DNA of 64,000 bases from Diphasiastrum complanatum (GCA_029204225.1 CM055113.1:25106930-25170929); one strand, 5' to 3'; positions 13,941-25,511 are shown, numbered from the stretch's first letter. Notes: generated by a model from the letters alone, not told the origin. Made by a program: numbers and translations.

Positions 13941-15011
13941 TGTTGGATTTACTCCTACTCTCTTAAATCCCAATTTTAATCTGGCTCCATTCAGGCTGCA
14001 TATTAATGCTGTCACGCAGTCTGCATATTTACACGCAAATTCGCACAGACGAAGAAAAAGACAAATGAATTGTGACACTGTGTTCTTACACAAGTTATGG
14101 TGATAGGCAAAAAGGGGACACTACTTACTGAATGCGAAAAGTGCCTAAAAGCTAAGGCACCCTGTAAATGTTATCCTAAGGCCATTCGTAAGAGTGACGC
14201 ACTTTTGCATCATCACCAACATTCACTTCAGTACTAAGTGACGTCGCACCCTTTCATGCTCACCCTATGTAGCTGTGCTAACATATTGGACAACAACTGC
14301 AGCCACCCACGATCTCTTATAGACAGCACATCCACTCTGTACTTTCACATCTGCACACCTGTAATATTATGTATATATATTGGATACCATCTGAGTATTC
14401 ATAATGCATCGAGATGAGGAGATAAGAAGAGACTAAGAGAAGAGGTTTATTTTTATTCCTCATTACAAACATAATAAGCTTTGTAGGGCATGCAATTTCG
14501 TCCGCTATTGTATTGTGTTCTACCGCATTATTAACATGTATACATGATATACTTAATCTAATACAGCTCTTTGTTCTGCATTCAGATCTATGTTAATATT
14601 GCTATGCTTATTCTTCATTCTGTCTGATCTTTCTAGTTGCTCTTTCTGGTAGTAGACGATTAACTTTTAGTCTTGTCTTTTGCAAATCATTTGCGACTAA
14701 TTATCAGTCGAGCACAGTCTAGCTCTTCGCGAATCATTCGCGACTAATAATTTGTCTTGCAATTCGCGACAAATTATTCATCGAGCACTTCATTTATTAA
14801 ACGTTTGGCTACGTAATCTAGACTGACTGTGATTTCTATCACTAAAAATCTGTTCATTCTGATAGGCGTAGTCATGCTTAGGGAGAGAGTCAAATAATTC
14901 ATTTCGCTGCGCACGAATATTTTTTGTTCGAGTTCGCTTCTCGTTCGTTTCTTGTTCGAGTTCATTTCTCGTTCGTGTTCATTATTTATTCTTTTCCCCT
15001 CTCTCCCAACA
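13941..15011 (+). repeat. 3' LTR of the outer copia element
   Basis: This 1071-bp LTR begins TGTTGG and ends CCAACA. It holds repeated 'ttcgcgac' words near 14720-14770 and a run of 'gttcgagttc'-like repeats near its end. GTTAA follows as the target duplication. Confidence 0.92.
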
Positions 15012-15016
15012 GTTAA

Positions 15017-15600
15017 CTCACCCCTAAAATGAAACCCTAGTCTATTTCTAGAGTCATGCTTGGTAGATAGCTAGTTGGCCAATTTTCATCTTAAATCTAC
15101 CAAAATGACATGACCAACCCTATGGACTTGACCTAACCTACATTAGGAGTGGGTTGCCACCTGGCATCTTGGCCTTTCATGTGTGAAACCCAATTATACA
15201 CAATATCTACAAAGTTCTACATTGTTTTGATCAAGCTAGATTTGCCAATTTTTGGCAATTCTTCACACTCCTCAAATTTAGCTTGATTTAAAATTCTCTT
15301 GATAGATGAATGAATGCTTTAAAAGTTTCTAAAAAAACCATCTACAAACAAGGAACTTTTGAGATTCCAATAGAGAATGATGTCCATGAAAGATCTTTCA
15401 CCACCTCTCAAAGGATCTCTTACAAGATGTTCCACAAATGTGTCTATATACATGTAGCACACTTCAAAAATTATACATCATGCCAAGCCATGGATTCCAA
15501 GGCATTTTGTGCACTTGAAGATACATCAATTAAACTATTAAGTTCATGCACAATGTTGCCAAAGACAATTTGCCTTGTTTGATCTATATGATTGAGCCTA
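15017..15600. other. Intergenic or decayed repeat DNA
   Basis: No motif is recognised. On the minus strand this lies downstream of the copia relic at 15620-16660 and may be its eroded 3' part. Confidence 0.35.
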
Positions 15601-15619
15601 GATGGCTCCATCTTGATAC

Positions 15620-16660
15620 TCAAGATTCTTCTTGGAGTCCTTGGTCTTGAGCTTGCTCCTCCACTTGACTTGACCCCAAAACATCAATGAATTGAATAAG
15701 GTGTTGATCCAAAGGTGCTTCTTTAAGTTTACAAATATTCCACTCTTGAAAGATCACATTTCCACCATTGACAAATTCTTTGGTTGAAAACAAGTAGATT
15801 CTACAATCTCTACTTGAAGAGCAAGACACTAACATTATTCCTATCATTGGAATAGAATAATCTTTGGTCCTTACATTGGAATGATCATGCACAAAGCATG
15901 TGGATCCAAATATCTCCAATACAAACGATGTTTCATCTTATATGACACTATTCAAACAATAATTACAAAAATAGTTATCCAATGAAATTGCTTTATCAAC
16001 AACAAATGTAGCATCTAATTTCATTGTCTTGTCATAAAGAGTACTAAACACCATAGATCTTAAAGATAAGCAACAAGTCACTCCATGTCTACTAATACTT
16101 TCCAAAAAGTATTCAAAGATAGTAGACTCTCCAATGCTCACCACCTTTGCAAGATGCACACTTGAATGGACAATTTGCATGCAATTTGATGACTTGGCCA
16201 TTGTCATTGAGGACTCCTTTGGAACTCTCATGATTTGAGGCTGATCCTCAAGATCTTCCTCCTTTTGATGCTCCTCCTCAATGCAAGCAAGATCACACTT
16301 TGCCAAGATCTCCTCTTGAGTGATCTCCTCCTTTGTCAAGCTCATTCTTTCAAAAGCAACACTAGCTTCCAACTTAAACAATCTTCCATGTTTAAATCCC
16401 TTTGCAATGCAAACATCATTCTTCAAGATGAAATAAACACCATGCTTAAAGTGGACATCCAAACCACTTTCTAAGAGTAGACCAACACTAAGCATATTCT
16501 TGGTGATTGATGGTACATAATGTGAAAAAATTGGATCTTGAATGGATCCAAACTCCCAAAATGCTTGACTAAGATCTTTGCACAACAAGTTACAAAAGCA
16601 AGAAATGGCAAAACATCCTAATGCTACTTTTGATACACATGAACTTGACAAAGCATTCAA
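15620..16660 (-). pseudogene. Minus-strand copia relic: post-protease region followed by non-integrase sequence
   Basis: Reading leftwards, HYVPSITKNMLSVGLLLE and VYFILKNDVCIAKG...GRLFKLEA match the region between protease and integrase in copia. The expected zinc-binding and catalytic integrase segments do not follow. Instead about 150 residues rich in Glu, Lys and Ser appear, and then a degenerate IFGSTCFVHDH and INVIFQE-like segment resembling the C-terminal integrase linker. The relic lacks clear LTRs. The plus-strand relic at 19.3-21.4 kb has a similar arrangement. Confidence 0.6.
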
Positions 16661-16721
16661 GAGACGAAAGAAACTAATAAAAGGTACTGATGACAGCCGA
16701 AAACAACAGCATACCTGCCCT
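16591..16721 (+). repeat. Inverted repeat, left arm
   Basis: This pairs with 18084-18214 in inverted orientation. About 131 bp match with roughly one mismatch per ten bases and no obvious gap. The arms are about 1.36 kb apart. Confidence 0.8.
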
Positions 16722-17034
16722 ACAACAGCAGCCTACCAATTTTGGAAACCTCTTAAGATCATACACAAAAGCTTGAAGACAATACACAAAGCAATGCTCT
16801 CAATGGAGGAAGAAACTGTGACAATGATCTATTGATCTCTCTCAACAATACAATAAGTTTCTCCAACCTGTTCTCCACAAATTTCAATCTAATATAGGTG
16901 AGAGAGATGAATCTCTTTCCTCTCTCTAGAACTTAGGACCCAATTTTAGAACACCAGTAGCCTAAAATAGCCAATTTTGGCCTATATGTCCAAATAACAT
17001 GATTTTGGTGTCATTTCGAAGGTCCTGAAAACGA

Positions 17035-17470
17035 AGAAAAAGGATTCGAGCTACACCACTTATGATGCAAGATGGGCGAGCTGCAAAGATGACAACAAGT
17101 CCATTACTGAAGGATGTACCATAGCGTGCGGAGCTGCAATCAGCTGGATATGCAAAAAAACAAACCTTGGTGGCTCAATCCTCTTGCGAAGCTGAATATG
17201 TCACAGCTTCAAAGGTGGCGAATGAGGTAGTGTGGCTATAGATGATGCTGGAGGCAATCGGGATATCACAAGTAGGGCCAAGCACGATGATGATAGACTC
17301 TCAGTGTCATCTATCTGTCCTATGATCTTGTCTTCCATTCAAAGACAAAACACATACCTCTGAAGTACCATCACATTCAAGATTTGATCTTGAAAGGAGA
17401 GCTCCAGGTCCAGTATATAAAATGATTTGGTCAAGGTCTGTGATTATAAAGGTTACTTTATCTTCCAGGC
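17035..17470 (+). pseudogene. Copia RNase H relic
   Basis: Frames shift, but the order is clear: YDARWASCKDDNKSITEG, AAISWICKKT, SSCEAEYVTASKVANEVVWL, a degraded DSQCHLSVL (from CDNQSA...) and the final FDLERRAPG..Y. This is a decayed RNase H. It lies between the arms of the inverted repeat. Confidence 0.65.
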
Positions 17471-17479
17471 TCTTAGGAT

Positions 17480-18083
17480 AACAATAAGCAATCAGATCAG
17501 ACAACAACTAGCAAATAGATTCATCAAACAGAATCAAATTGGCTAACGATTCTCCTTAATTGAACACAGAGAATTAGTTTTTATTATAGGAAGCAAACAG
17601 AACAGAGCATCAAACAAGTTCATTATCTGAATACATAGCTCATTCAGAATTGAAAGGAGTTTTGCTTATGGTTATGCTTAACAACTTCGGCTAATTCCCT
17701 GCACACATTAATTAGAATTGTCGCTCTCTGATGATGCTTGAAAATCCACGTTAGAGTAACTGAAATTCAGTAAGAAATGAAAAATATGTGTGACGCAGAA
17801 AGAGAAGTATCACAAACAGTTACAAATCGTTCAGAGTGTATTCGCTCAATTGATAAGAAGTAATGTTGTAAGAGATGGCAGAGGGAAAGAATGCTCAAGC
17901 TTATAGAAATTGGCTCTCTTCTCTCTCTATTGATACTCAAATCTCTGCGTGTGTACAATGGCACAAAGTGTCAACTTTATAGGAATGATCATTGGCCTAA
18001 ATGTCGTTTACCAACTGTTAAAGTATCGGTTGAGATCTACTAATGCGTCTCTATAGAACGTCGCACAAAACGTTGCGAGATTT
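17480..18083. other. Unassigned repeat-derived DNA
   Basis: No coding motif is seen. Its position after a copia RNase H relic suggests eroded LTR sequence, but no matching second copy was found in the window. Confidence 0.3.
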
Positions 18084-18214
18084 AGGACTGGTATGCTATT
18101 GGTTTTGGCTGCCATCAGTACCTTTTATTAGTTTCTTTTGTCTCTTGAATGCTTTGTCAAGTTCATGTGTATCAAAGGTAGAATTAGGATGCTTTGCCAT
18201 TTCTATCTTTTGTA
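18084..18214 (-). repeat. Inverted repeat, right arm
   Basis: This is the reverse complement of 16591-16721. The shared sequence includes 'tttgatacacatgaacttg' and 'aaactaataaaaggtactg' as read on the minus strand. Confidence 0.8.
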
Positions 18215-19316
18215 TATTTGGATGTTTGATCAAGTTCTAGCATGATTATGCATTGCACAGTTGATCAAATCTGACTAACCTTTGTTTTGTGAGTTGAACT
18301 TGTGGATCAAAAGTATATTTTAGGTCTATTGAAGATCAGAGGCTGAGAAGAAGCTATTTTGGATCAGATCATAACACCTACTCATTTGCTGATTGTGAGC
18401 TTGTGCATATTCAATACTAACAATGTTCTGTTCAATGTATTGTTGACAGTCTCCACTTCTGTGGATGAACACTCTCCTTTGTGGATGAACACTCTCCTTA
18501 AGTGGATGAACCTTCTCCTTAAGTGGATAACAAATACTCTTTGAGTGATTTTGTATTTCTCCAAGAGGCTGAGCAAAGCTCCCACTTGGATGAACGATCC
18601 CCTTTTGGGTGAACAGATTGTCAACAATCTTTTGCATAAATTTTGGTGTACTTTGTTGAGCATGTAAGTAACTCTCCTTATGTAATTTAATTAAAGCATT
18701 TACTAGAAAGTTTTAACCATTATGAAAATGTGTTTTCAGGTTCTTAACATGTTGAGAAACATTCTCATGTGAAGTGATCTTAGATCTATATCTAAACACC
18801 AAGATTTGACAAGCTAGTGAAACTAGTCTTGTGATTCACTAAGTGTGCTCTTCTTTCACCTCTAAAACTTGTACTTATCACTTGCTGGAGTTTATAAACT
18901 TTTATAAGTGTGGTTTACATGTGGTTTTATAGGTTGAATCAATATCTTAGTGTGTTGATCATATGTTGATCAAGTTTGTTCAATTCTAATTATTCTTGAC
19001 AGCCTAGTCTTTTGAATTTTCTAAGAATGCGAGTAACTCTTCACACCATAACTCAATTTGGTCACCTTCTGGAAAGTTTGAGAGCTTAATCAAGAGTGTG
19101 TTCAGGTTGGTTTGAGTTTGTAATCCATTCTTAGTGTGTGCAAAGTGTTGCATGTGTTTTAGTCTTCCTTTTTATGCTTGAAACCAGCCAGGTTCAAGAT
19201 AGAAGTATTTTAGGATCCTAGATCTTCTGAGATCTTCTTATCCATCATTTGTTGAGAGGAAAGTGAGTGCTAGGTGCATTAGGACAGAGCCTAAAATTTG
19301 AAGAATCATTATTTTC
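18215..19316. other. Leader or LTR-like region upstream of a copia gag
   Basis: There are short repeated words at about 18462-18530 ('gtggatgaac' several times). Otherwise nothing is recognised. No primer site of the TGGTATCAGAGC type was found ahead of the gag start at 19317. Confidence 0.35.
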
Positions 19317-21184
19317 ATGGCTTCCAATGGTGGGATCATGCTAGAAACTAATGATAGGTTGAGTTCATCAAACTACTCTACCTGGAAATTGAGGATGGAA
19401 TTCTTACTTGAGCTGAATGAACTCATGGACATAGTTGGAGGAACTGAAGAGAGACCACCCACAGTTCAAGAGCAACAAAGGTTTAATAAGAAGGCTAAAA
19501 GGGCTCTTCATATCTGCAAAATGAATGTTACCAATGAACTTCTCAAGGAAGTTGGTAGAAGTCAAAGTGCAAGTGAGGCATGGAATGCCTTGAAGAAGCT
19601 CTTTGAATTAAAGTCCACATCTAGGGTATTGACCCTAAGGAGGCAAATATTTTCTAGTAGGCAAAGAGAGGGAGAAAGTGCTCATGCATTTTCATGCATT
19701 TGTCTTGAGGGTTAAGTCCTTAAATGATGATCTAGCATGCATTGATTAAAGCATAAAAGATGGTGAAATAGTACAAGTTATGTTGAATGGTTTGCTAGAT
19801 GAACATGCTAACCTTGTGAAAAGTTTTGCCATTCAAAGAGTCTTGCCAATTGTGGTTGACTTGCAAGAAATCTTATTGGCTGAAGAACGTAGGTTGCAAT
19901 CAAAGCTTGATGGTGCATCCTTGCAAGGTGGAGGTGAAGAGGCTTTCTTCACAAAAGACAAAGTCAAAGGCAAAGGTAAAGGCAAAAGGGAAATGGTCCA
20001 AAGGTGGTAACTCGGATCATGATGATCACTCTTCCTCCTCCTCTTCTACTTCTTTTAGAAAGAAATATAAGTCAAAGTTCAAGTGCTTTTATTGTGGGAT
20101 AAAAGGTCATTTTGCAAATGAATGTCATAAGAAGCAAAGTAATGAAGGTAGCAAGCAAAACAACTTTTGTACTTCTGATGAGGATCTAGATTCTTGTGAT
20201 TCTCTCATGATGTGTTCTTCAAGTCCAATGTCAAGTAGAAGTGACAAGGATTTATGGTGGATAGATAGTGGATCTAGTTCACACATGACTAGTCACAAGA
20301 AGTTCTTTACTTCTTTGATCTCTTATGTTGGAACCAAGAAAGTGGTTCACATGCCAAATGGTGGTGAGTGTATGATCAAAGGTATTGGCTCAATTCCTAT
20401 TTGCCTTTCTACTAATAGGAATACAAGGCTTGATGGTGTTCTTTACATTCCTTCACTTTCAAGGAATTTGCTAAGTGTTGGTCAAATGTTAAAGAAACGG
20501 TACAAGACAAAGTTTGTTGGGGATGTTTGCTTCATTACTAAGGGAGATGTCTTGATTGATAGGGGCAATAGACAAGGTAGACTTTACAAGCTTGATGCAT
20601 TTGTTATGTCTAACAAGAGGAATGAAATGGATGTTGGTGGTTCTCTCAACTTTCAAAAGTCAATTCCTGGCATCAATAAGATTGGTAGATCTTATGCAAA
20701 GTCTAAAGAGCTTCCTTATGCTAGATCTAGGTTGAGATCTAATGAGCTTCTTGGAGATAGTTATTGTTGTGCTAACTTGGCAACTTTTGGTGAATCTATG
20801 ATCAATGTTTTGGATCCATTGGATCTTAAAGATGGACTAGTGCTACCTACTAGTCAAATGGAGTCATGTGGTGCTAAATTAGTATCATGTTTGAACTCTT
20901 CTACTCATAGATTTCCAAGTCTTGGTGGCTCTTCAATGGAACTACATGGAAAGTGCAAAAATGAAAAAGGTAAGAAGAGAGCTAACTTCTTCAATGGAGG
21001 TGATGAAAACTCTTCTTTGGAAATGGTTGTTGCTAATGACTTATTTACTCATTTGGAAAGAGATGGTGCTTTGAGCATGTTTGAAAAAAAAGTCTCTTTT
21101 GTTTCTTTATGTGATGAGTCCAAGAAAGTCATTTGTGCAACAAGTGGTGTCACATGTAAAAGGTTCTATCATGAGACTTGGTGA
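19317..21184 (+). pseudogene. Copia gag-protease with atypical downstream region
   Basis: The gag starts at ATG 19317 (SSSNYSTWKLRMEFLL...) and is clear to about 19700. A frameshift follows there, then a stop at about 19745 and another frameshift near 19985. The zinc knuckle CFYCGIKGHFANEC (about 20083-20124) and the protease active-site segment WWIDSGSSSHMT (about 20253) are intact. The standard YIPSLSRNLLSVGQM and GRLYKLDAF segments follow. After that come about 190 residues of Ser-, Lys- and Asn-rich sequence up to 21184 with no integrase HHCC or D-D-E motifs and no reverse transcriptase. A purine tract lies at 21452-21462. This looks like a non-autonomous or rearranged lineage. Confidence 0.75.
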
Positions 21185-21466
21185 GGAAGATCTCAAGTCA
21201 AAAGGGAGAGATGAATGTGAAGTGTTCAAAGTAGGATGTACTTTGAATGATGCTTTTGTGAATGATAGTGAGGGTTCATTATCATTACCTATTTCATTGA
21301 TTATAAGTCCAAGTTTGAAAAGAAAAAGTACTTCAATCATTCTTATGTTGAAGGTACTATGTATTCTTTTCATGGCTTCTAATATTTGAGATTCTTCCAT
21401 TTCTTATGATGCAACTATCAAGAGAGAGATTGGTAACTTCTGTGGTGTGATCATTAAGAGGGGGTA
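21185..21466 (+). other. Tail of the copia relic with polypurine-like tract
   Basis: A second short frame continues the atypical region. 'aagaggggg' at about 21454-21462 resembles a polypurine tract, but no LTR follows. Minus-strand integrase sequence begins almost at once, at about 21468. Confidence 0.45.
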
Positions 21467-21469
21467 TTG

Positions 21470-22210
21470 TGCCCAAAACTGACTTGGCAACTGAGCCCGT
21501 GCCATCATGCATTTGGCTCCTTCGACTAGCGTTTTGTTTCTTCTTTCTGCAACACCATTGTATTCTGGTGTGTATGCAAGAGTGAATTGGTATTCGATCC
21601 CCTGTTCTTTGCAGAATTTTGAGAATTCTTTGCTTTTGTATTCACCTCCATTGTCAAATCTAAGGATCTATATCTTTTTCGAGGTGTGTCGCTCTACAAA
21701 TGCCACAAACTTCTTGAAGGAATCAAACACTTCGGATTTATTTTTTAAGTAGTAGATCGTGGTCATCTGGTTGTAATCATTATGAACGTTAGAAAATACC
21801 TCAAACCTGAGAGCGAGTCCACATACATCAGAGTGGATGAGCTCAAGGACTTTCTTGGCTCTTCTTCCCTCATGTGTGAATGGATTCCGATGTTGCTTGT
21901 CTTTCTGACAGGCTTCGTAGAACTCGGTTTCGAGCATTGAAATCTTGAGACCTGTGACTATGTCTTTTTTGCTCATGTCATATAGGTTTCGCATGTTCAG
22001 ATGATACATTCTCCTATGCCAGAGCTGATCTTCATTTTCTGATGCATTTAATATGCTATCAGAGTTGCTGATTATTTTGGCCTGATAGAGGTTTCCTTCT
22101 CTGCATCCGACCGTCAGCAACTTGTTTGTCGTTTTCTCGATCATACGACATGTGTTGCCGTCGAACAAAACTTGAATGCCAAGATCTGTCATCTTGGAGA
22201 TGGATAGCAT
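21470..22210 (-). pseudogene. Copia pre-integrase and integrase fragment
   Basis: The HHCC-like segment (LWHRRMYHLNMRNL...ETEFYEAC) has one Cys lost. It is followed by LIHSDVCGL, then LRFDNGGEYKSKEF, YTPEYNGVAERRNKTLVEGAKCMM and LPSQFWA. A frame change occurs near 21668. The catalytic second Asp (DNGGE) and the Glu-containing ERRN segment are visible. Confidence 0.82.
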
Positions 22211-22271
22211 ATCTTTTCTTCAGTGAGGGCACATAGAGTGCTCCTAACAGCTCTGCTTGTCCTGGCAGTGT

Positions 22272-23342
22272 TCACAGTTGTAGAGTGCTGATGCCTTTGA
22301 CATCGTGTCTGCTCCCATCACCTAGAATCACTGCTCTGTTGTTTTCGAGCTCTCTGAAGTCAATCAAGATCTTCTTGTTGTAGGTGATGTGTGATGTTGC
22401 TCCTGAATCAATGACTACGTTGTAGTTGTGTTCAATATAGCTGGTTGAAGCTTCATCGAGTATCGTGAAAGCTTTGTCACCTCTATCAGCATCCTTGGAT
22501 GACTCTGCAACATTTGATTTTTCAGCTTTGTTCTTTCTTTTTGAGTTGAATCTGCAATCATATGCAGAATGCCCCTTCTTCTTGCAGTGCATGCAAGCTA
22601 TTGCTGGATTGAACCAGCATTTGCTGGCCATATGGCATGGTTTGTGGCAGTGATCACAAGAAGAAGATTGTTGATTCGAGGACTTTGTCTTCTGGAATCT
22701 TGGCTTGTTCTTGTTTTTCTTCTTTCCCTTCATGAAGAGATTCTTCTCTTGATCACTGCTTCCCTCTTTTTCATCTCTCATCAGTCTCTCATCAGCAACA
22801 AGACTGACTGCTTTGTCGAATGTCATATCTAGTAGACTTAGTATGAGCATTCTCAATGGCTGATAGGATGTCGGTAGAAATTTCATGAAGTACATCAGCT
22901 GTTGTGGTGGTGGGACCTGGTGCTTCTGTCTTGATGCAACGAGCTAAACAAATATCATTCGGATCTTCTCAACGTGCTGATCCAACTGGTTCCCATCCCA
23001 TCATATGGATTGCAGCTGATTGTGAAGGTGCATGACTAAAGCTGCAGTCCTCACTTCATACTTCTATTTCAATCTTTCCCACGCTGCATGGATGCTTTCG
23101 CAGTCTTCAATTTGCATGAGTAGATCTTCATTTATGGACAAAACAATGATCGCCATTGCGCGCTCATCTTTTCTGATCCATTCAGCTCTCCTCGGGTCTC
23201 CCTCTGGAGGCTGCACATCTGAGAGTTCCGTCACTGACCAGATGCCTTCGCCTTTCAGAAGTGTTTTGATTTTGAATTTTCAGATTCTGTAATTTGTGCC
23301 ATCAAGACTAATTGCTACTCTTGTCTGGATTGTTGTAGCCAT
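22272..23342 (-). pseudogene. Copia gag with double zinc knuckle, and protease
   Basis: It starts at the ATG complement 23340-23342 (MATTIQTRVAISLDGTNY) and has a stop a few codons later. The better-preserved frame 22895-22272 carries CDHCHKPCHMASKC and CMHCKKKGHSAYDC, then VVIDSGATSHIT, the protease active site. Paired CCHC knuckles help to separate this family from the single-knuckle copies at 20.1 kb and 60.0 kb. Confidence 0.85.
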
Positions 23343-23394
23343 ATTGTGTTGTCTAGAAGAATCACTGTTTAAATATTAGTAGTAATAACTTGTT

Positions 23395-23407
23395 GGCTCT
23401 GATACCA
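23395..23407 (-). promoter_or_regulatory. Primer-binding site of the minus-strand copia element
   Basis: The minus strand reads TGGTATCAGAGCC immediately after the LTR end GCGACA, as in other plant copia elements. Confidence 0.92.
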
Positions 23408-24189
23408 TGTCGCGAAAGCAAAACTGTTTCTTTTTCGTGTTCGTTTACGTATTCGTGAACAATTTTGTGTCTTTGAATTTTCTTTTGTGCAAAAGCTTCA
23501 CAGGAACCTAGACACGCGACTGCACATCACATAACACATTCTATTCTAGCAATCAAGACAGACGACTCAAGACAAGGAGAAGCACAGAAATAGAGCAACT
23601 GTATTATGAGTTTAATTTTTAGAGCAAGATCGTCAGTGTCTCACTCGTTGGCGAAATGACACTCTGCTCTTTCGTTGTGTTCTGTTCGTTGGCAGAGTTT
23701 CATGCATAGCTCTATTGTTTCTAGTATTTTTCTTTTCTGCTCTACTCGCTACGGCTCTCTCTCTGTCTCTTACAGAAATTCTGTCTATTTTCTACTTATT
23801 ATTTTTTATGATCCAGAAAGGATAGTTTATATCTCCACTGTGTGGAGTTTACAGATGGCTAAACGCAGAATCACAAAATTAGTTAATGCTAATCAACTAA
23901 TCAGTTACTCTTCGTCGTTGCCACTCATTCAGTTGGGCGTGAAGTCTACGACTCCAAGCCCGTTGAGCTGCCAGCTGGCAATGCGAAAGATTACCCTTCA
24001 TTTGTTTCGTTTCCTTCTTTTGCTTTCGCTCATTTTGTTTCTTTCGTATCTTTTTGTTTTGCGTCCCTTTGTAGTTTGCAGTCCTGGCGGTATGTTTATG
24101 ATTCACGAATCTTTGTCCTTTGAGTCAAGGCACGTTGACTTTTGCAAATTCTTCTCATTCAACCTTCGCTTCATGTTCGTGTTGCGACA
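23408..24189 (-). repeat. LTR of the minus-strand copia element
   Basis: The 782-bp segment begins TGTCGC and ends GCGACA on the plus strand, giving matching inverted ends, and sits exactly beside the primer site. No second LTR remains in the window. Confidence 0.85.
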
Positions 24190-24945
24190 AAGTTGCAGGA
24201 GTTCACCATTTCTGACAATCTATCGTCACTTAGAACTCATTCATATAATATAGTGGAAGACCTTGTCTCCAGAATGCCCAATGTAGCTTTTAAACAGTTA
24301 TTAGAGGATAATCAGTATTATAAGAAAGAAATTAAGCAATTTCTGCAAAGGAAAAAAAGAAGAAGCAAAGTTACCGTTAGTCAATGTAGGACTAGTTAAC
24401 TATGGTGATGAAGGTCAACCCGAGATTCAGGTAGTAATCAATGGCTGTATTCTAGATATTGTGCCCATAGATTCTGGATCTAGTGTAAATATAATGACTG
24501 AAGAAACAACATATGAGTTAGGCATTCACCATAGAATAGCACCCACATTAAGACATTTAAGGCTAGCTGATGCAACTAGAAGATCACCGATAGGAGAATT
24601 GTCCCAAGTTACAGTCTATATTGGAGACCATAAGTTCCTATAGGAATTTATTATATTAAGGAATACAAGAGAATTATCGTATACAATATTATTAGGACGA
24701 CCATGGCTTTACCAAGTCGATGTCATAACCCACTGGAAGAAGAAGGAGATTACTTTCAGAGATCAAATGGAGGCACCGACGGGGAAAAGTCATAAAAGAA
24801 TTATGGTATCCTGGGAAAAGGATAAGTATGAAGGTGAGACACCTACATCATCCTTGAGCTATACTTCAGAGGATGAAGGACTTCAGTCCGTAAGAACTGA
24901 GAAAGGGAGACAGATTTGTCACATTAAGTATACCTGCATACAATA
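24190..24945 (+). pseudogene. Gypsy gag end and first retropepsin
   Basis: VEDLVSRMPNVAFKQLLEDN and a basic run (QRKKRRSK) end the gag. After a frame change, IDSGSSVNIMTEETTYELGI is the aspartic protease active site (DSG). HLRLADAT, a stop after 'HKFL', and ILLGRPWLYQVDVITHW complete a retropepsin fold of about 120 residues. A variable acidic linker runs to about 24945. Confidence 0.8.
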
Positions 24946-24949
24946 ATAA

Positions 24950-25350
24950 AGTAGAATATGTAGATAGAGGAGATTGTGGAGTCCCAAAGATTAGTGCTAT
25001 TATAGGAGATCATACTATTGATAAAATACTAATAGACTCAGAATCTAGTATCAACTTAATAACAAAAACAATGGTTAAAGAATTAGGACTAGAAAAACAG
25101 ATTTAGTCTATTACTTACCATGAAATACATTTAGCAGACGCATTCAAATGCATCCTAGTAGGTGAGCTAAAGGGTATTAGTGTAGTTATAGAGGCAGAGA
25201 TGTTCGTTATGAATTTCTTTGTCATAAACCCAGTAGATACACCACCATATTCAATATTTTTTCGAGGACCATGGCTATATCAAGCAAATGCTATTATAAA
25301 CTGGTCTATCAAACAAATTTTTTTTCAGACATTCTCACAGCCAGTCCAAT
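24950..25350 (+). pseudogene. Second retropepsin-like domain of the gypsy element
   Basis: The translation from about 24952 gives ILIDSESSINLITKTMVKELGL, an active-site loop in which the Gly of DSG is replaced by Glu. One stop follows. Then come IHLADAFKCILVGEL and IFFRGPWLYQANAIINW, the same hallmarks in the same order as the domain 0.5 kb upstream. The DSE change suggests it could not be catalytic. It may be a duplication, or two related elements may have recombined. Confidence 0.75.
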
Positions 25351-25511
25351 AGGGGGTCACCTTTTGAGATGGGGTGAGGAGTTAGCCAGACCTACTGAAT
25401 CAGGGGATCAATTTCATAGAATGCTATGAGATTGACGAGGATGAGAAAATTCCCATAACATCCGAGTCAAGGGAAGTTCTGGGTGGAACCAGAGCAAGTC
25501 TGACCAAAGGA

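Larger units (their letters stand above)
7842..15011 (+). mobile_element. Ty1/copia LTR retrotransposon, internally deleted and split by a nested element
   Basis: The element is bounded by TGTTGG and CCAACA and flanked by the direct repeat GTTAA at 7837-7841 and 15012-15016. The order is: truncated 5' LTR, integrase fragment, reverse transcriptase start, a nested 2.6-kb copia element, reverse transcriptase end with RNase H, a polypurine tract, and a full 3' LTR. The 5' LTR end, primer site, gag, protease and integrase N-terminus are missing. The order integrase before reverse transcriptase is diagnostic of copia. Many stop codons and frameshifts make it immobile. With all inserts removed, the target reads straight through as 'aagttaactcacc'. 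Confidence 0.93.
21468..24189 (-). mobile_element. Minus-strand Ty1/copia element, 3'-truncated in integrase
   Basis: The order in its own orientation is: a 782-bp 5' LTR (24189 down to 23408), primer site, gag with two zinc knuckles, protease, pre-integrase and integrase, ending abruptly near 21468 inside the 'LPSQFWA' part of integrase. Reverse transcriptase, RNase H and the 3' LTR are missing. Frameshifts and stops interrupt gag. It abuts the plus-strand copia relic on the left and the gypsy element on the right. Confidence 0.88.
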
